This document shows, in pieces, positions 10,326-20,572 of a stretch of 64,000 nucleotides of DNA. The position numbers were made by a program, and so were the translations under genes. Below the pieces are notes generated by a model, which worked only from the letters and a program-made list of their open reading frames with translations, was not told the DNA's origin and ran no database searches. The stretch comes from Chamaecrista fasciculata. Lineage: Eukaryota; Streptophyta; Magnoliopsida; Fabales; Fabaceae. The stretch covers positions 1 to 64,000 of the forward strand of contig QANZ01004381.1 in NCBI GenBank assembly GCA_003254925.1, given 5' to 3'. Within the stretch, counting starts at the first letter, position 1. Every line of letters begins with the position of its first letter.

Positions 10326-12470
10326 TAATGGAGATTGTGCTCTAGGGCCAATCATTTTATATGTGTGAACATATTGGTTGACTAATTTATGGATGATGAA
10401 TTGAGTCGTTATCATATTATTAGCATGTTTACTATGATAACAATCCCTGATCAATTATGTGATAATTAGTCTAAACTGTCCCTGGTCGCTCATTCAAGTG
10501 GGAACATGAAATGAACAAAGACCAGCATGACCTCGATGTATAGAGATACATGCACTAGATGCTTTATGAGAGTCATTGTGCAATTATGTAAGGGTTACAA
10601 TTTGCTGGACCGACCCGGAGAGTCCTGCATGGGTTTTAGTCATGAGCTAACCTCTCCTGTACACCTGTCACGATGCCCTTAGACCTGAGGTCTTGACTAT
10701 TCCGGCGTTGTAGTTGTTGAACTTTGGCCTAGTCCAACGTTGCCCGTAGCAGGGTAGCCATACAGGCTAGGTACGGGTTTGGTTGATTACCGTGCTGAGG
10801 AATGTGGTTGACCAAGATGGAATTTTGTCCCTCATAGAGATGAGAGATATTTAACTGGGCCCCTCGATGAGTGTGTCCAAGGAATGTGTGGCCACACAGG
10901 GAAATGGGACTAACTCAGGAAATCGAGAAAGTTATGGTTTGGATTAAGGATGACTTTCCTGTGCCTTATCCAGGACCAAAATATCGTGTGACAATCGGGA
11001 TCAAGACAAGGTGGTACTAAGGTTAAGTCTTTTGGCGTTAAAGCGATAAACTCACGTGTTTTGGGTAGTCGTGATGGCTTGCTAGAGTCCGCTCTCGACT
11101 TGTGAGTCATAGAGATGGCTTGCTGCCAACTTCACGTGAGGCCTGCTGGGTCACACACGAGCAGGATCTAGACACCGCTTAAAGGGATATGAATTAGGGT
11201 TATTTTGTGAGTCACTCCGGTGACACAATTTAAGACATAACTAAATGTCTGGGACATGAAGTCTTGTCTTAAATAAAATCTACGATTGAGATATTTAAAT
11301 TTGTAGGACAAGTTTAAATATATTAATTGTTAAATAGTTAATTGGATTAATCTATTTACAATTATAATATTAGGGAATAATAAATTAGATAAGGTTCCTA
11401 AAAGTTAGGAGATTATTGATTTATTAAATTCACTAATATTAAGATAATTGGTTGAGGGTGGCGCCTCATATAGTTGATTTTAATTAATGAAAATGTTTTG
11501 TTAATTAAAGTCATGACTTGGATTTGAATTTGAATTCAAGATTTGATTTTGATATTGAAGATTCAAAATTTGAATTAAAGATATTAGGGTAATATTTTAA
11601 TTCAATATTGTTGGAAGATAATGAGTTGGTTATAGCTTCCTAAGAGTTAGGATTGTTATTTTGATTTATTAAATTCCAAGGAAATTTCAATGGGGATGGC
11701 GCATGGCTTGCGGGACCTAGGGAAGATTTGATCTTCCATTTTGATTCTCAAAGATTGCATTTTGAATTCAAATTAAGATATTAAGGTAATATTTTAATTA
11801 AGAATTCAAGTCCTAAAATTATGATATTATTGTAATCTCATAGTTTTATAATTTGATAATCCTTTAATTTAGGGATTCCCTAAATTATAATTATCAATTC
11901 TCCAACTTTATACTCTAACCCTAGGCAAGTCGACACACACACAACACACTTGAGAAGTGAGTTTGGTGTTTTTCTTGGTGAGACAAGAGAGAAAAGTCGA
12001 CTAACCCTAGACCTAGAGTGAGAAAGTTGAACTTCTCCAAGAGAGAGAGAGAATTCGATTTGTCCCAATTTTAGGGTTTTGAGAGAGAAAACAAGAAAGG
12101 GTTCTTGATTTCTTGCGCCACCTATACCTAGATCAAGAATTGTTCTTGATCAATCCTCTTGGTTCAAGAATTGTTCTTGATCACCAAGAACCGTAGATTG
12201 GAGTCCCGAGTTCTTTTGGAGAAAAGAACTGAAGGCTAGCACCTTGGTGTCAACAAACTGTTCGTGTGGATTACCGGCAGAGGAGGAACACTTGGAGTGG
12301 GCTTCTCGGGATCGCATCATTCAACCACACCGATTGAAACATTGAGGTATAACTTCTTCCTTCACCGGTTTAAACTCATCTAGCGGATCTTGTAGGAAAT
12401 CACAAGGCACTGCGTTTTTATTAAATTTTATTTTTGCTTTCGCTGCGCTCCGCTCTGTGATTTCCCAACA
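10326..12470 (+). mobile_element. Solo LTR, Angela-like family
   Basis: It starts TAATGGAGATTGTGC (family start TGTTGGAGATTG, decayed) and ends TTTCCCAACA, 2145 bp long. It is flanked by GTAAC (10321-10325) and GTAAT (12471-12475), a 5-bp target duplication with one mismatch. No internal region. It lies 57 bp past the integrase stop. Being uninterrupted, it serves as the reference for interpreting the copy at 791-5148. Confidence 0.85.
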
Positions 12471-12990
12471 GTAATGACCGCCACGACTCCCACGTTAATA
12501 TATTTATGGCTTTTCCCTCACTCACACGACTTGTGTATACTTTTTTCATATTTTAATTACTCTGATTTAGGCGCAGCCTAATCTAAACAACTTGCGACAC
12601 GTAAGTTATTCCTGACGCTCCAATGAAGAGCAAGAAAGTAGGAGGGACGCCTCCAAACGCTATCATTCTGGTGCCCCGTGCGCCTTGAGCCGAGAAGTTG
12701 CTCATACACCATGCTGGATCACTCCCTCATGGCTGGCTAGCCCCATTGATCGCCAACAAAGTTGGACGAACCTACAAACTTGCGCAAAATAAACATCTCA
12801 AACAAGATAAAAACAACATAACGCATGCGTGCAAAACATATTTATCAAAATATGGACCTTATGGCCCAGCAAATCATCAGGCCGCACGGCCATAAAATTC
12901 ATCAATTCAAACAGGCACACACGCCTTATACAAATCAAAAAGGGGAAATACGCCCCCAACAAAAACTACAAATTTTTACAAACGGATAAC
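12471..12990. other. Non-coding spacer of the Tat element between integrase and aORF
   Basis: No supported coding frame on either strand. It joins the pol end to the 3' side of the antisense ORF. Tat elements have long spacers here. Confidence 0.5.
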
Positions 12991-15667
12991 TCAGTCATCC
13001 GAAATTACAGTTGTATTTGCCACCTCTGGAGCATGGTCGCCACTCCCTTCACCCCCCTCACTGTCGGCCGCCTCGGCCACTCCGGCTGGATTTTCAGCGT
13101 CCTCTTCGTTTCCTGCAGTGCTCAGTACGACCGCCGGAGGCACATACCCATCATCACCAGGCCTGAGCTGTGACCGCCCCTCTACCAGCTCATAAGCATG
13201 AATGGTCCAGTCATCGGGCATTGCAGGCATCTGTTCACTTGGTTCATCATCATCCGCACGCATACGGATCTCATGGCTGCCCTGCCCATCCGGTAACACC
13301 TCGTGGGTGTAGTCGATGCCCGCCTTGTTCAGATCGGGGTCCAGAAGACTTAGCTACTTCCGACAGTTCTCGAAGCCACGAGCGAACACATTAATGAAGT
13401 ACCAGTACCATTGCTTCCGCTCGTCCCAGCACGCCCGTTCGATTCTTTGGGCCTCTCCCGCTTGAAACAGCTCAAGCTCCTCCCTGGCTGCCTGCGCCTC
13501 CCCTCTCTGGACCCCAGCCTCACACACGGCCTCGGCCGCCTCTTGGTCTGCTTTTTTACTTCTCTCTCTCTCTCTCTTTTCTTCTCCTCCTCCAGCTTCT
13601 TCACAGATGCCCTCTGGGCCCGAGCCTCCGCCAGCGCCTGATCCCTAGCAGCCTCCAGTGCTTTGAGCTACTCATCACCACCGGGCGCCCTCGCCTCTGC
13701 CCTCAAACGGGTGACTTCCTTCGCCAGATTATGCGATAATGTTTGAGAGGCGTGGCAGGACACAAACGCAATCATGCTGTGCGCCGCTGCGAAGTCTGCC
13801 GGCGGGCGCTTGAAAGCTTCAGTCACTAGGGTGTCATGCCACTCATAAGTACCATTGGAGTACAAAGACTGGATGGAGGCCACACCAGAGAATCACCCTC
13901 TATTCGGATGCAAGGGAAAGTAAGGGAATTGAGCCTCGCCCTTCTCGTCAACCTTCTGCTCGCACGCGACCCATCACCATCGGGATGACTGTTCTTGATA
14001 AACTTGTCTAACTCCTAGTCATCCCAATGAATGAACACCCCTGGATGCACGGGCCCACTCGTGCGCGCCTTCTTAGAAGGCGGTCCCTCCTTTGTTGCAC
14101 AGCCCGCCAGGCCTTTCCCCTTGTCAGCTCCCATTTTTTCCTTGTCCAACAGAGAAGAGCTGGCTCCTGCTACGTTTCCGGTCGGTCTCATACCCCCAAA
14201 AGCCAACACGGGTGGGCTCGTCCTTCTCCTTGATAACGTCGATGACGCATGACCGCCCACTGGTTGGGCTACTGCACCCCCTGAACACGTTGGAGCACGT
14301 GAAGAGGGAAGCCCTGGGACCCTTTGCCCAGCACCGGGCGCCATTGGAGGGGTAGAAGGAGCTCGCACCCCAACTGGTGCAGAGGTTTGTACAGGCGCTT
14401 GCTCGCCCGCTGGCTCAGCTTGAGCCGCCGCCGCTGAACTCCTGGCCCCTTGGTCAGTCGGCCTCTTCTTTGCGCCGGTCAAAGCTGCAAAACAAACAAC
14501 AAACACAATGGTTATAAGCCGTCCAAACGCCCATAACATTGTATCAATCAAAGGGTTAAAACAATATATTACATGATTGCACATAGTTCTTGTAAAACGA
14601 GCTAAGGAGCCTATCCGCCCGACGCTCCTCCTCGCTAAGATGCCCCCGCTTTATCGGGCTCGCCCCCGTTTTTGCATCCGACCATCCTACAGGAAAAAAC
14701 GGACGGTCGTCCTCTTCCCTCACTCACCACGGGCGCCCTAGCCCACTTTGCACGATGGGAAAATACCTATCTTGCCATTTTTTCCAGTGGCTGATGCTCG
14801 TTGGAAACCCGCTCAACCTTCCACTCTTCCTCTGTATATTCACAAGCCCGGCGTCCCCGGGCTTTACAGAAAACCAATATAAAAACAGTTTTACAGTGAG
14901 CTCGACGCCCACTTTCCAAGCTGCGAACTGCAGGAACTTCAGACTCCGCCACCTATTCGCCGTCAGCTGGGCCGGACAACAATTGAGATGGTTCAACAGG
15001 TCCATCTCGAAATCAGTGAACGACATCTCTGAATCACACTCTTGCAGCAGGACCTCATACATGATGAACCCTCGCCAGTGAGTCCAGCCGACCGAGTTGT
15101 TGCCATACCACACCCCTACCGCCATGCCGCTCGCCTCCCTGCCGGATCCCGGCACGAAGTACGCATCTTGGGCCGCCTCCAACTCCATGTCATCACCAAA
15201 TCACGAAGCTGGCGTCGCTGGCGGGCCTTTGGTCGCCCTCACTTTAGGGTTCCCCCACCCCTCAGATGCATCCCACATAACGAGCTCTCGGGCCCGGATC
15301 AATCTCTCCCCCTCAGCCGCCGACCCGCACAGGTCGCCCGTCGGCTCGCCCAACACTCTGGCCGGCTCTTCTTCCGAGCCGTCCGACAACTCTAACACCA
15401 ACTCTTCCTTGGTCGTTTCAGACATAATTAAAGGTTTATAAACCACCAAATCCCAACACCCCTATAGGCGCTTGTCGCTTCCTCACCCTGCTTCCGCACC
15501 CCCTTTTGCGCAAACGTCCGCTTCGCTAACAGTTCGGCCGCCCTTCGAAGAGCTTCTTCGGTCTCACGATCTAGAACCTCTGTGTCCACTGGGCTACTCT
15601 CCTGTGTGGGCAAACTACTAATGCTACTCAGTTCCTCGCCTTCCTCTAACTCCCTAAGGACCGCCAT
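12991..15667 (-). pseudogene. Antisense ORF (aORF) of the Tat element, plant 'putative gypsy-type transposon' family
   Basis: Minus-strand coding between integrase and 3' LTR. Reading from 15667 gives MAVLRELEEGEELSS... (to 15428). A second start at 15425 (MSETTKEELVLEL...) runs through one TGA near 15201 and continues in the same frame to about 14724 with ELEAAQDAYFVPGSG, GWTHWRGFIMYEVLL and KVGVELTVKLFLYWFSVKPG. That pattern recalls the plant Transposase_28 / 'putative gypsy type transposon' domain found in Tat aORFs. A low-complexity Ala/Pro/Gly stretch (14584-14015), a charged coiled-coil-like stretch rich in Glu/Lys/Arg (about 13890-13350) and an acidic C-terminus (13299-12991, many Asp/Glu) follow, with several frame changes. 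Function in the element's life cycle is unknown. Known from Ogre/Grande/RIRE2-type elements; the family name is from memory. Confidence 0.75.
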
Positions 15668-16270
15668 GGTCTCTAACACGCAAATTAAATCAAAGTACAA
15701 GAGGAGAGGACGTACCTGTACGCGTTGTACGCATATTGTCAAAGGTTGCACTTTAGCAATAAAAGTGGCGCGCGCCCAACTGATCAACACTCGATCGTTA
15801 TACAACCTACAAATAGGGTAGAACCGTCAAATACATGGCAAACCCTCATCACTCAGACTTACAATACAATAAAGGTATCCCAGGCCGCTCGACCCTCATG
15901 ACCCACACCATGAGGCGGGCGGCCACCCTTCATCTCCCTAAATTCTCAGTACAACAACCAACTAACCCAAGCCCTTGCGACGACCCGCCATGGGGCAATC
16001 ATCTCCTTCAACACCTCCATTGGGAAACCCAGAAAACCAAGAAATGATGAACTCAACAGGGCCAAACCCAGAAATTCAAACACACAAACCCATTTTTATG
16101 TTTTCAAAACCTAACCTCGCGAAGCAATCGCTCGAAAGAACCCCGACATCACAAAGTCCATCAGCACACAACTACAATCCTATCTCCCTCCCAACCTTTG
16201 CAAACAGCTCTTTCCCAAACCCTAACCCACTAGTCAAACGATAGAAAATCGAATTCTCAAGGGATTCTTT

Positions 16271-16324
16271 ACTTACCAACGACGAACGCGATACGATGAT
16301 CACCAACGGTCACTCCGCTTTATA
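16271..16324 (-). promoter_or_regulatory. Candidate antisense promoter and splice donor upstream of the aORF
   Basis: On the minus strand a TATA-like GGTATAAAGC (core 16319-16324) is followed about 45 bp downstream by a consensus donor G|GTAAGT (GTAAGT is 16276-16271). This suggests a short non-coding first exon leading to the aORF. A second donor-like CAG|GTACGT lies near 15711 on the same strand, and an acceptor-like TTAG sits just ahead of the ATG at 15667. By-eye prediction only. Confidence 0.4.
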
Positions 16325-16372
16325 CCTTGCTCGACAGTTACACGATTCCGGCAGTGTTTCTCGTCAGTTTCT

Positions 16373-16373
<1 letters not shown>

Positions 16374-16404
<31 letters not shown>
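16374..16404. repeat. (CT)n microsatellite upstream of the aORF
   Basis: 31 bases of uninterrupted CT repeat (GA on the aORF strand), between the candidate antisense promoter and the 3' LTR. Confidence 0.95.
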
Positions 16405-16406
<2 letters not shown>

Positions 16407-16804
16407 GTGCTCGCAGCGTTACAATGGCTCAAATGAACAGGAACCGTTTCATCTTGGCCTTAAATACCCCTTCTTTGCGCGGTAAACAAGGCAGCAAAAG
16501 AGTTTCTTGACTTTTCAAATTTTTGGCCTCCCGGGTAGCGACCCGTGTCTATGACAAGACAGCGCTACCTACCACATGGACGCTCGCCGAGGCAGCCATT
16601 GCCTTCCCTTATGCGCTCATTGTGCGCCCGCCATCTAGCCACTATTTCTGCGTCGAGGGCAAGTACTCTTGTATACTTTGGGCGTACGCCTGAAACCCCC
16701 GCACGACCGAAGCATTGCTTCCATCACGCTCTAGGCCCTGCAGTCCGCACGCCTACACAGTCCATACGACAAACGCGCTCGTAGACTTCTTTAAGGAGGG
16801 ACTT
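16405..16804. other. Non-coding spacer before the 3' LTR with candidate polypurine tract
   Basis: No convincing coding frame. A short purine run AAGGAGGGA near 16792-16800, just before TTGTGATAC, is the best polypurine-tract candidate for plus-strand priming. Confidence 0.4.
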
Positions 16805-17419
16805 GTGATACATCACTATTTGGGCATACGCCTAATAGGCCCTCGCTCCAAGCCTCTTCTCCCCTTCAAACCCTTCAAGGCGCACTCGAACCAGTCAAAT
16901 GCCTCTCCGCACATTTAGGGGCGGCCGTGATTCATCCAGGATTACGGCGCTCGCCCCCAGCTTGACGCAGTCACCCACGATTGCCCTGCTCCGTCATTCT
17001 CGGTCTCCATCCCTACTGGAGATCGTGGGCCACGGACTTGGTCATACCCACGTTCTCTAGTCCGCTGGCGCCCGCCCTATAACGTGATACGGAATCACCC
17101 ACGATTGCCTTTCCCCGCAAATCTCGGTCTCCACCATTCTCGCTGGTGGAGATCGTGCTCGACTACGTGGTGCGCCCCGTGCGCTGGCCACCACTCTCAC
17201 CCTCCTCTATAAATAGAGCTCAACCCAGCAGACAAAGGTTAGCTACTTCTCACTTTCAGAATTCTCTTGCTCTCACATCCCTCACATTCTAACTTGAGCG
17301 TCGGAGTATTCTTTGCAGGGCCCTCCTGTGAAGTTCTTGTAGGTACTTGGACACTCGAACTTGCTCTTGTAGCCCACACTTGTTGAACTAGGTAAGTCTG
17401 ACCATTTTCTAGTTTATCA
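16805..17419 (+). repeat. 3' LTR of the Tat element
   Basis: The right end at 17419 is certain, by match to 43-155 and AGTTTATCA. The left end is inferred from the purine tract and a TG (TGTGATAC) at 16805, giving about 615 bp. A TATA box CTATAAATAG lies at 17207-17216, so transcription would start about 30 bp downstream. A ~65-bp segment beginning TCACCCACGATTGCC occurs twice, at 16971 and 17095 (124-bp spacing). Each copy contains a small inverted repeat (TCTCCA...TGGAGA). Confidence 0.7.
17207..17216 (+). promoter_or_regulatory. TATA box of the 3' LTR promoter
   Basis: CTATAAATAG in the LTR, about 200 bp before the LTR end, the usual place for the U3/R promoter. Confidence 0.7.
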
Positions 17420-18186
17420 GGGACTAATGTGTTAACTCAGTAAAAATTAGATGGCTCAAAAGTCAAATTTTTTTTTTGTCTAAAATTTATTTTGATGGAA
17501 TTAAATAATTATAGTCATAACATAGAGAGAAAATCAAATAAACAATGACTGTTATTTTAACCTAGGGACCAAATCTTTACGATTTTAACATCACATGAAT
17601 CAACCAACTCGTATTTTTTTAAGCGGCTGATTCGTTCAGTCAATACAGAAAGAAAGCCCAAAAAGTAACTATCATCATAGAAAATTATTTGGGCAATATA
17701 CGATAATTGCAATTATGGAATGTATAGTTATTAAGTGGAATCATCTATCAAAATAATCTAGAAAAGCTTCTAAAAAAATTTGATTATTACAAAACCCAAT
17801 GCAAAAAATCACACCAAACAAAAATCTACTTTTCAAATTTTTTATCCAAACAACTCAAATTATTCACAAAAATCAAAAAGTCAAAAGTAATATTCTATTC
17901 CAATTTTAACCCTATACAATATATCAATTTCCACACCCTTCTATCTACCAAACTCAATCATTACATACCTATTTAAATAATTTCACACCAAAAAAATCTC
18001 ATTTTTCAAAATCTCATCCAAACACCATTTAATTTTATAGATTATTTTGTCGAACTGACCCGTTGACTTGGCGATGAAATTCGCGAACATATATAACCAA
18101 TATATGTGAACCGTGTTGTGTCTGGCAAAAAAATATATATATATGTGAACTGTGTGGATATTTAAAGATCTAAGTATTAAAGTTTA
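17420..18186. other. AT-rich intergenic flank, no gene seen
   Basis: No supported coding frame. The first ~80 bp (GGGACTAATGTGTTAACTCAGTAAA...) resembles 28491-28560 (GGGACTAAATTGTTAACTTAGTAAA...), a shared dispersed repeat into which the Tat element may have inserted. Confidence 0.5.
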
Positions 18187-20266
18187 CACTACAAGAAAAC
18201 ATCAAATTAGGGACGGAACTTTCCGTCCCTAATTGTAGAAAATTTCGTCCCCAATAGAGTTTGGGATGGTACGCATTCCATCGATAAACAGTTCGTCCCA
18301 AATAATTAGGGTCGGAATCGACAACGATCTGGTTGTCTGATGACTGGGACATTTGGGGTTTGGGAGGCTACATGAGAAATATGAAACAAAAATGGGGGGT
18401 GGGGGGCATGGCCCCCACTGGCGCCCTAGCTCCGCCTTTGTGTTTCCGTCCCCAACTAGTTATGGACAGATGCGGAGCTAGGCACCAGTGGGGGCCATGC
18501 CCCTCACCCCCAGCCCCATTTTAGTCCTTTTTCACATTACCCTTTCATACAAAAATGACAATCACTGCCAAATTAGCCCACCTAATTGGCTAATTTGCTA
18601 TATGCTACTCATAATTTGATCAATAAGGCAAATGAGTCATTTTCAAGTTATACGTCAAGTTTTCAACAACTTTTTTAGTACAAGAGTGAAGCCGTCTTCA
18701 TCAAAATTCTGTCTTTGAAAACGATTTTAAGGAATATCAACCCAAATATCATCATTCTTTAAATTCTGTCTTTGAAAACGACTTCTCCTGGGAGTTGAAG
18801 CATCACAACTAGAAACATCATCTTCAATTTCCTCTCGTCTACTTCAAGCATTGCTTGTTGGGCAAGCATTCCACCTCTGGAAATCATATTTCTAGTCATT
18901 TTTTCACAAAATTGACACTGCCGTTGGACTCAGGAGGCCGAAAAACCTTGGACTGGGTGTTTTCGCAGCCATCGAAGCCACCGTGTGACTCGCCGGAAAC
19001 TTACACAGTCGCTGGGAAGTTCGCAACAGAAGACGACCGTCGCCGGAAAATATCGCCGGAGAAGACAACCTCTGCCGGAATATTCGCCGTAATATTCTTC
19101 AACTTCTCAAGGTTGAAGACGACCACGTCATCCGCCACGTCAGCGTCACTTTGTCCAATCATCGCCCCGTCATCCATCTACTGCTTGCCACGTGTCATCA
19201 TTGCCACATCACCCTATACTTCCTAAAATTACAATTCCGCCCCCACAAGTTTCTTAAATTTTCATTTTTCAAACCAGAACTTTCTTTAATTACAGAAAGG
19301 CCCCATAGCTTTCTGAAATTACAGAAGTTCCCCAAAACTTTATGAAATTACAAAAATACCCCAAATCTTTCTTAAATTACAAAAATTCCCCCTTACTTTT
19401 GAAAATTTCACTTTTACCCAACTTTCCCAAAATATTTTCGTTCTAGTCTAAAAAAAAAGAAGTTCCTTGATTATTCTTTCTAGCCTTCAAAATGCCACCA
19501 AGAAGACAAAATGAGAGAACCTTACATGAAATTGAAATGTAAGAATTAAGGCAACAAATCCAGCAATTGCAAGAAACTGTTAATGCCCAACAAGCAATGC
19601 TTGAAGCAAGATGAGAGGAAATTGAAGATGATGCTTCTAGTAGTGATGCTTCAACACCCAAGAGAAATCGTTTTCAAAGAAAGAATTTAAAGAATGATGA
19701 TATTTGGGTTGATATTCCTTGAAATCGTTTTCAAAGACAGAATTTTGATGAAGACGGCTTCACTCTTGTACTAAAAAAGTTGTTGAAAACTTGACGTATA
19801 ACTTGAAAATGACTCATTTGCCTTATTGATCAAATTATGAGTAGCATATAGCAAATTAGCCAATTAGGTGGGCTAATTTGGCAGTGAATGTCATTATTGT
19901 ATGAAAGGGTAATGTGAAAAAGGACTAAAATGGGGGTGGGGGTGGGGGGCATGGCCCCGAATGGCACCTAGCTCCGCATCTGTCCATAACTAGTGGAGGA
20001 CAGAAACACAAAGGCGGTGCTAGGGCGCCAGTGGGGGCCATGCCCCCCACCCCCCATTTTCGTTTCATATTCCTCATGTAGCCTCCCAAACCCCAAATGT
20101 CAAAGTCATCGGACAACCAGATCGTTGTCGATTCCGACCCTAATTATTTGGGACGAACTGTTTATCGACGGAATGCGTTCCGTCCCTAACTCTATTGGGG
20201 ACGGACTTTTCTACAATTAGGGACGGAAAGTTTCGTCCCTAATTTGATGTTTTCTTCTATTGCAAC
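18187..20266. repeat. Large fold-back with CACTA-type ends (arms about 680 bp)
   Basis: The left end CACTACAAGAAAACATCAAA is typical of CACTA (En/Spm) termini, with sub-terminal inverted motifs TTAGGGACGGAA..TTCCGTCCCTAA. The right end, CCCTAATTTGATGTTTTCTTCTATTG, is its decayed reverse complement. Comparing outward-in, 18187-18867 is the reverse complement of about 19582-20266 along its whole length, including a GC-rich part with GGGGGCATGGCCCC and GCGGAGCTAGG motifs. The inner parts of both arms are pieces of the retrotransposon gag start. The loop (18868-19581) is the retroelement leader. No transposase is coded and no shared 3-bp target duplication was found at the outer ends (TTA versus CAA), so this looks like an inverted duplication rather than a clean transposon insertion. 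Confidence 0.75.
19492..19785 (+). pseudogene. gag-start fragment of the defective retroelement, unit 1
   Basis: ATG at 19492 reads MPPRRQNERTLHEIEM, stop, ELRQQIQQLQETVNAQQ, then EIEDDASSSDAS and RNRFQR, like the first ~60 residues of a plant Ty3/gypsy Gag (basic start, coiled-coil LRQQIQQLQ, acidic/Ser patch). The frame then dissolves. The same TAA after EIEM occurs in units 2 (about 21580) and 3 (about 23660), so the stop predates the amplification. The lineage within gypsy (CRM/Reina/other) cannot be fixed from this piece. Confidence 0.6.
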
Positions 20267-20341
20267 TAATGAATTTAAAGGAAGAAGAGAAAGAAATTGA
20301 TCTAGAAGAATGGTGCTTAATGTCAAAATGGGAGGTAGTAT

Positions 20342-20557
20342 TGTAGGGTCAACAATGGTGGCTTGTTTTTAGCTTATAGTTTCTACGTTTCCAGCTTGCA
20401 TTTTCTTTGTTTCTAGCTTGCATTGTCCTTGCCAATTGTAGTTGCCACCATTATATATAGTGGTGCTTGTTCCCTTATTATTAAATTCAATCATAGTGAG
20501 TTTTATTATTTGCTTCAAGCAATTTGAGAGTGGATTTCTCTCTTCGTTTCTGTGTCA
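20342..20557 (+). repeat. Short LTR between units 1 and 2
   Basis: From TGTAGGGTCAACAATGG to TTTCTGTGTCA (about 216 bp), preceded by a purine-rich AAAATGGGAGG and followed after TTT by a PBS. A TATA-like TTATATATAG lies at about 20451. It nearly matches 22498-22707. The left boundary is inferred. Confidence 0.65.
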
Positions 20558-20560
20558 TTT

Positions 20561-20572
20561 TGGTATTAGAGC
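20561..20572 (+). promoter_or_regulatory. iMet-tRNA primer binding site, unit 2
   Basis: TGGTATTAGAGC, one change from TGGTATCAGAGC, the complement of the plant initiator tRNA-Met 3' end, 3 bp after the LTR. Confidence 0.75.

Larger units (their letters stand above)
43..17419 (+). mobile_element. Tat-lineage Ty3/gypsy LTR retrotransposon, defective, with nested LTRs
   Basis: The order is LTR end, PBS, gag, protease, RT, RNase H, integrase, antisense ORF, 3' LTR. RT before integrase defines Ty3/gypsy. The long antisense ORF between integrase and 3' LTR and the candidate intron between protease and RT point to the Tat (Ogre/Retand/Grande-like) lineage. The visible 113 bp of the 5' LTR (43-155) differs from 17307-17419 at 5 positions, all transitions, so the insertion is not recent. 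Three later long LTRs (791-5148 containing 2156-4447; 10326-12470) and one at the left edge interrupt it. Gag and pol carry frameshifts and about a dozen in-frame stops, so it cannot make its own proteins. The flank after the 3' LTR is GGGAC; the matching 5' target copy lies outside the window. Confidence 0.93.

Noticed and set aside
18333..18524. Repeated small frames of the MSDDxDIWGLGGYMRNMK type (18333, 20116, 22157, 25269)
   Set aside because: They recur only because the CACTA-type terminal segment is repeated; there is no start context, no domain, and both strands of an inverted repeat are involved.
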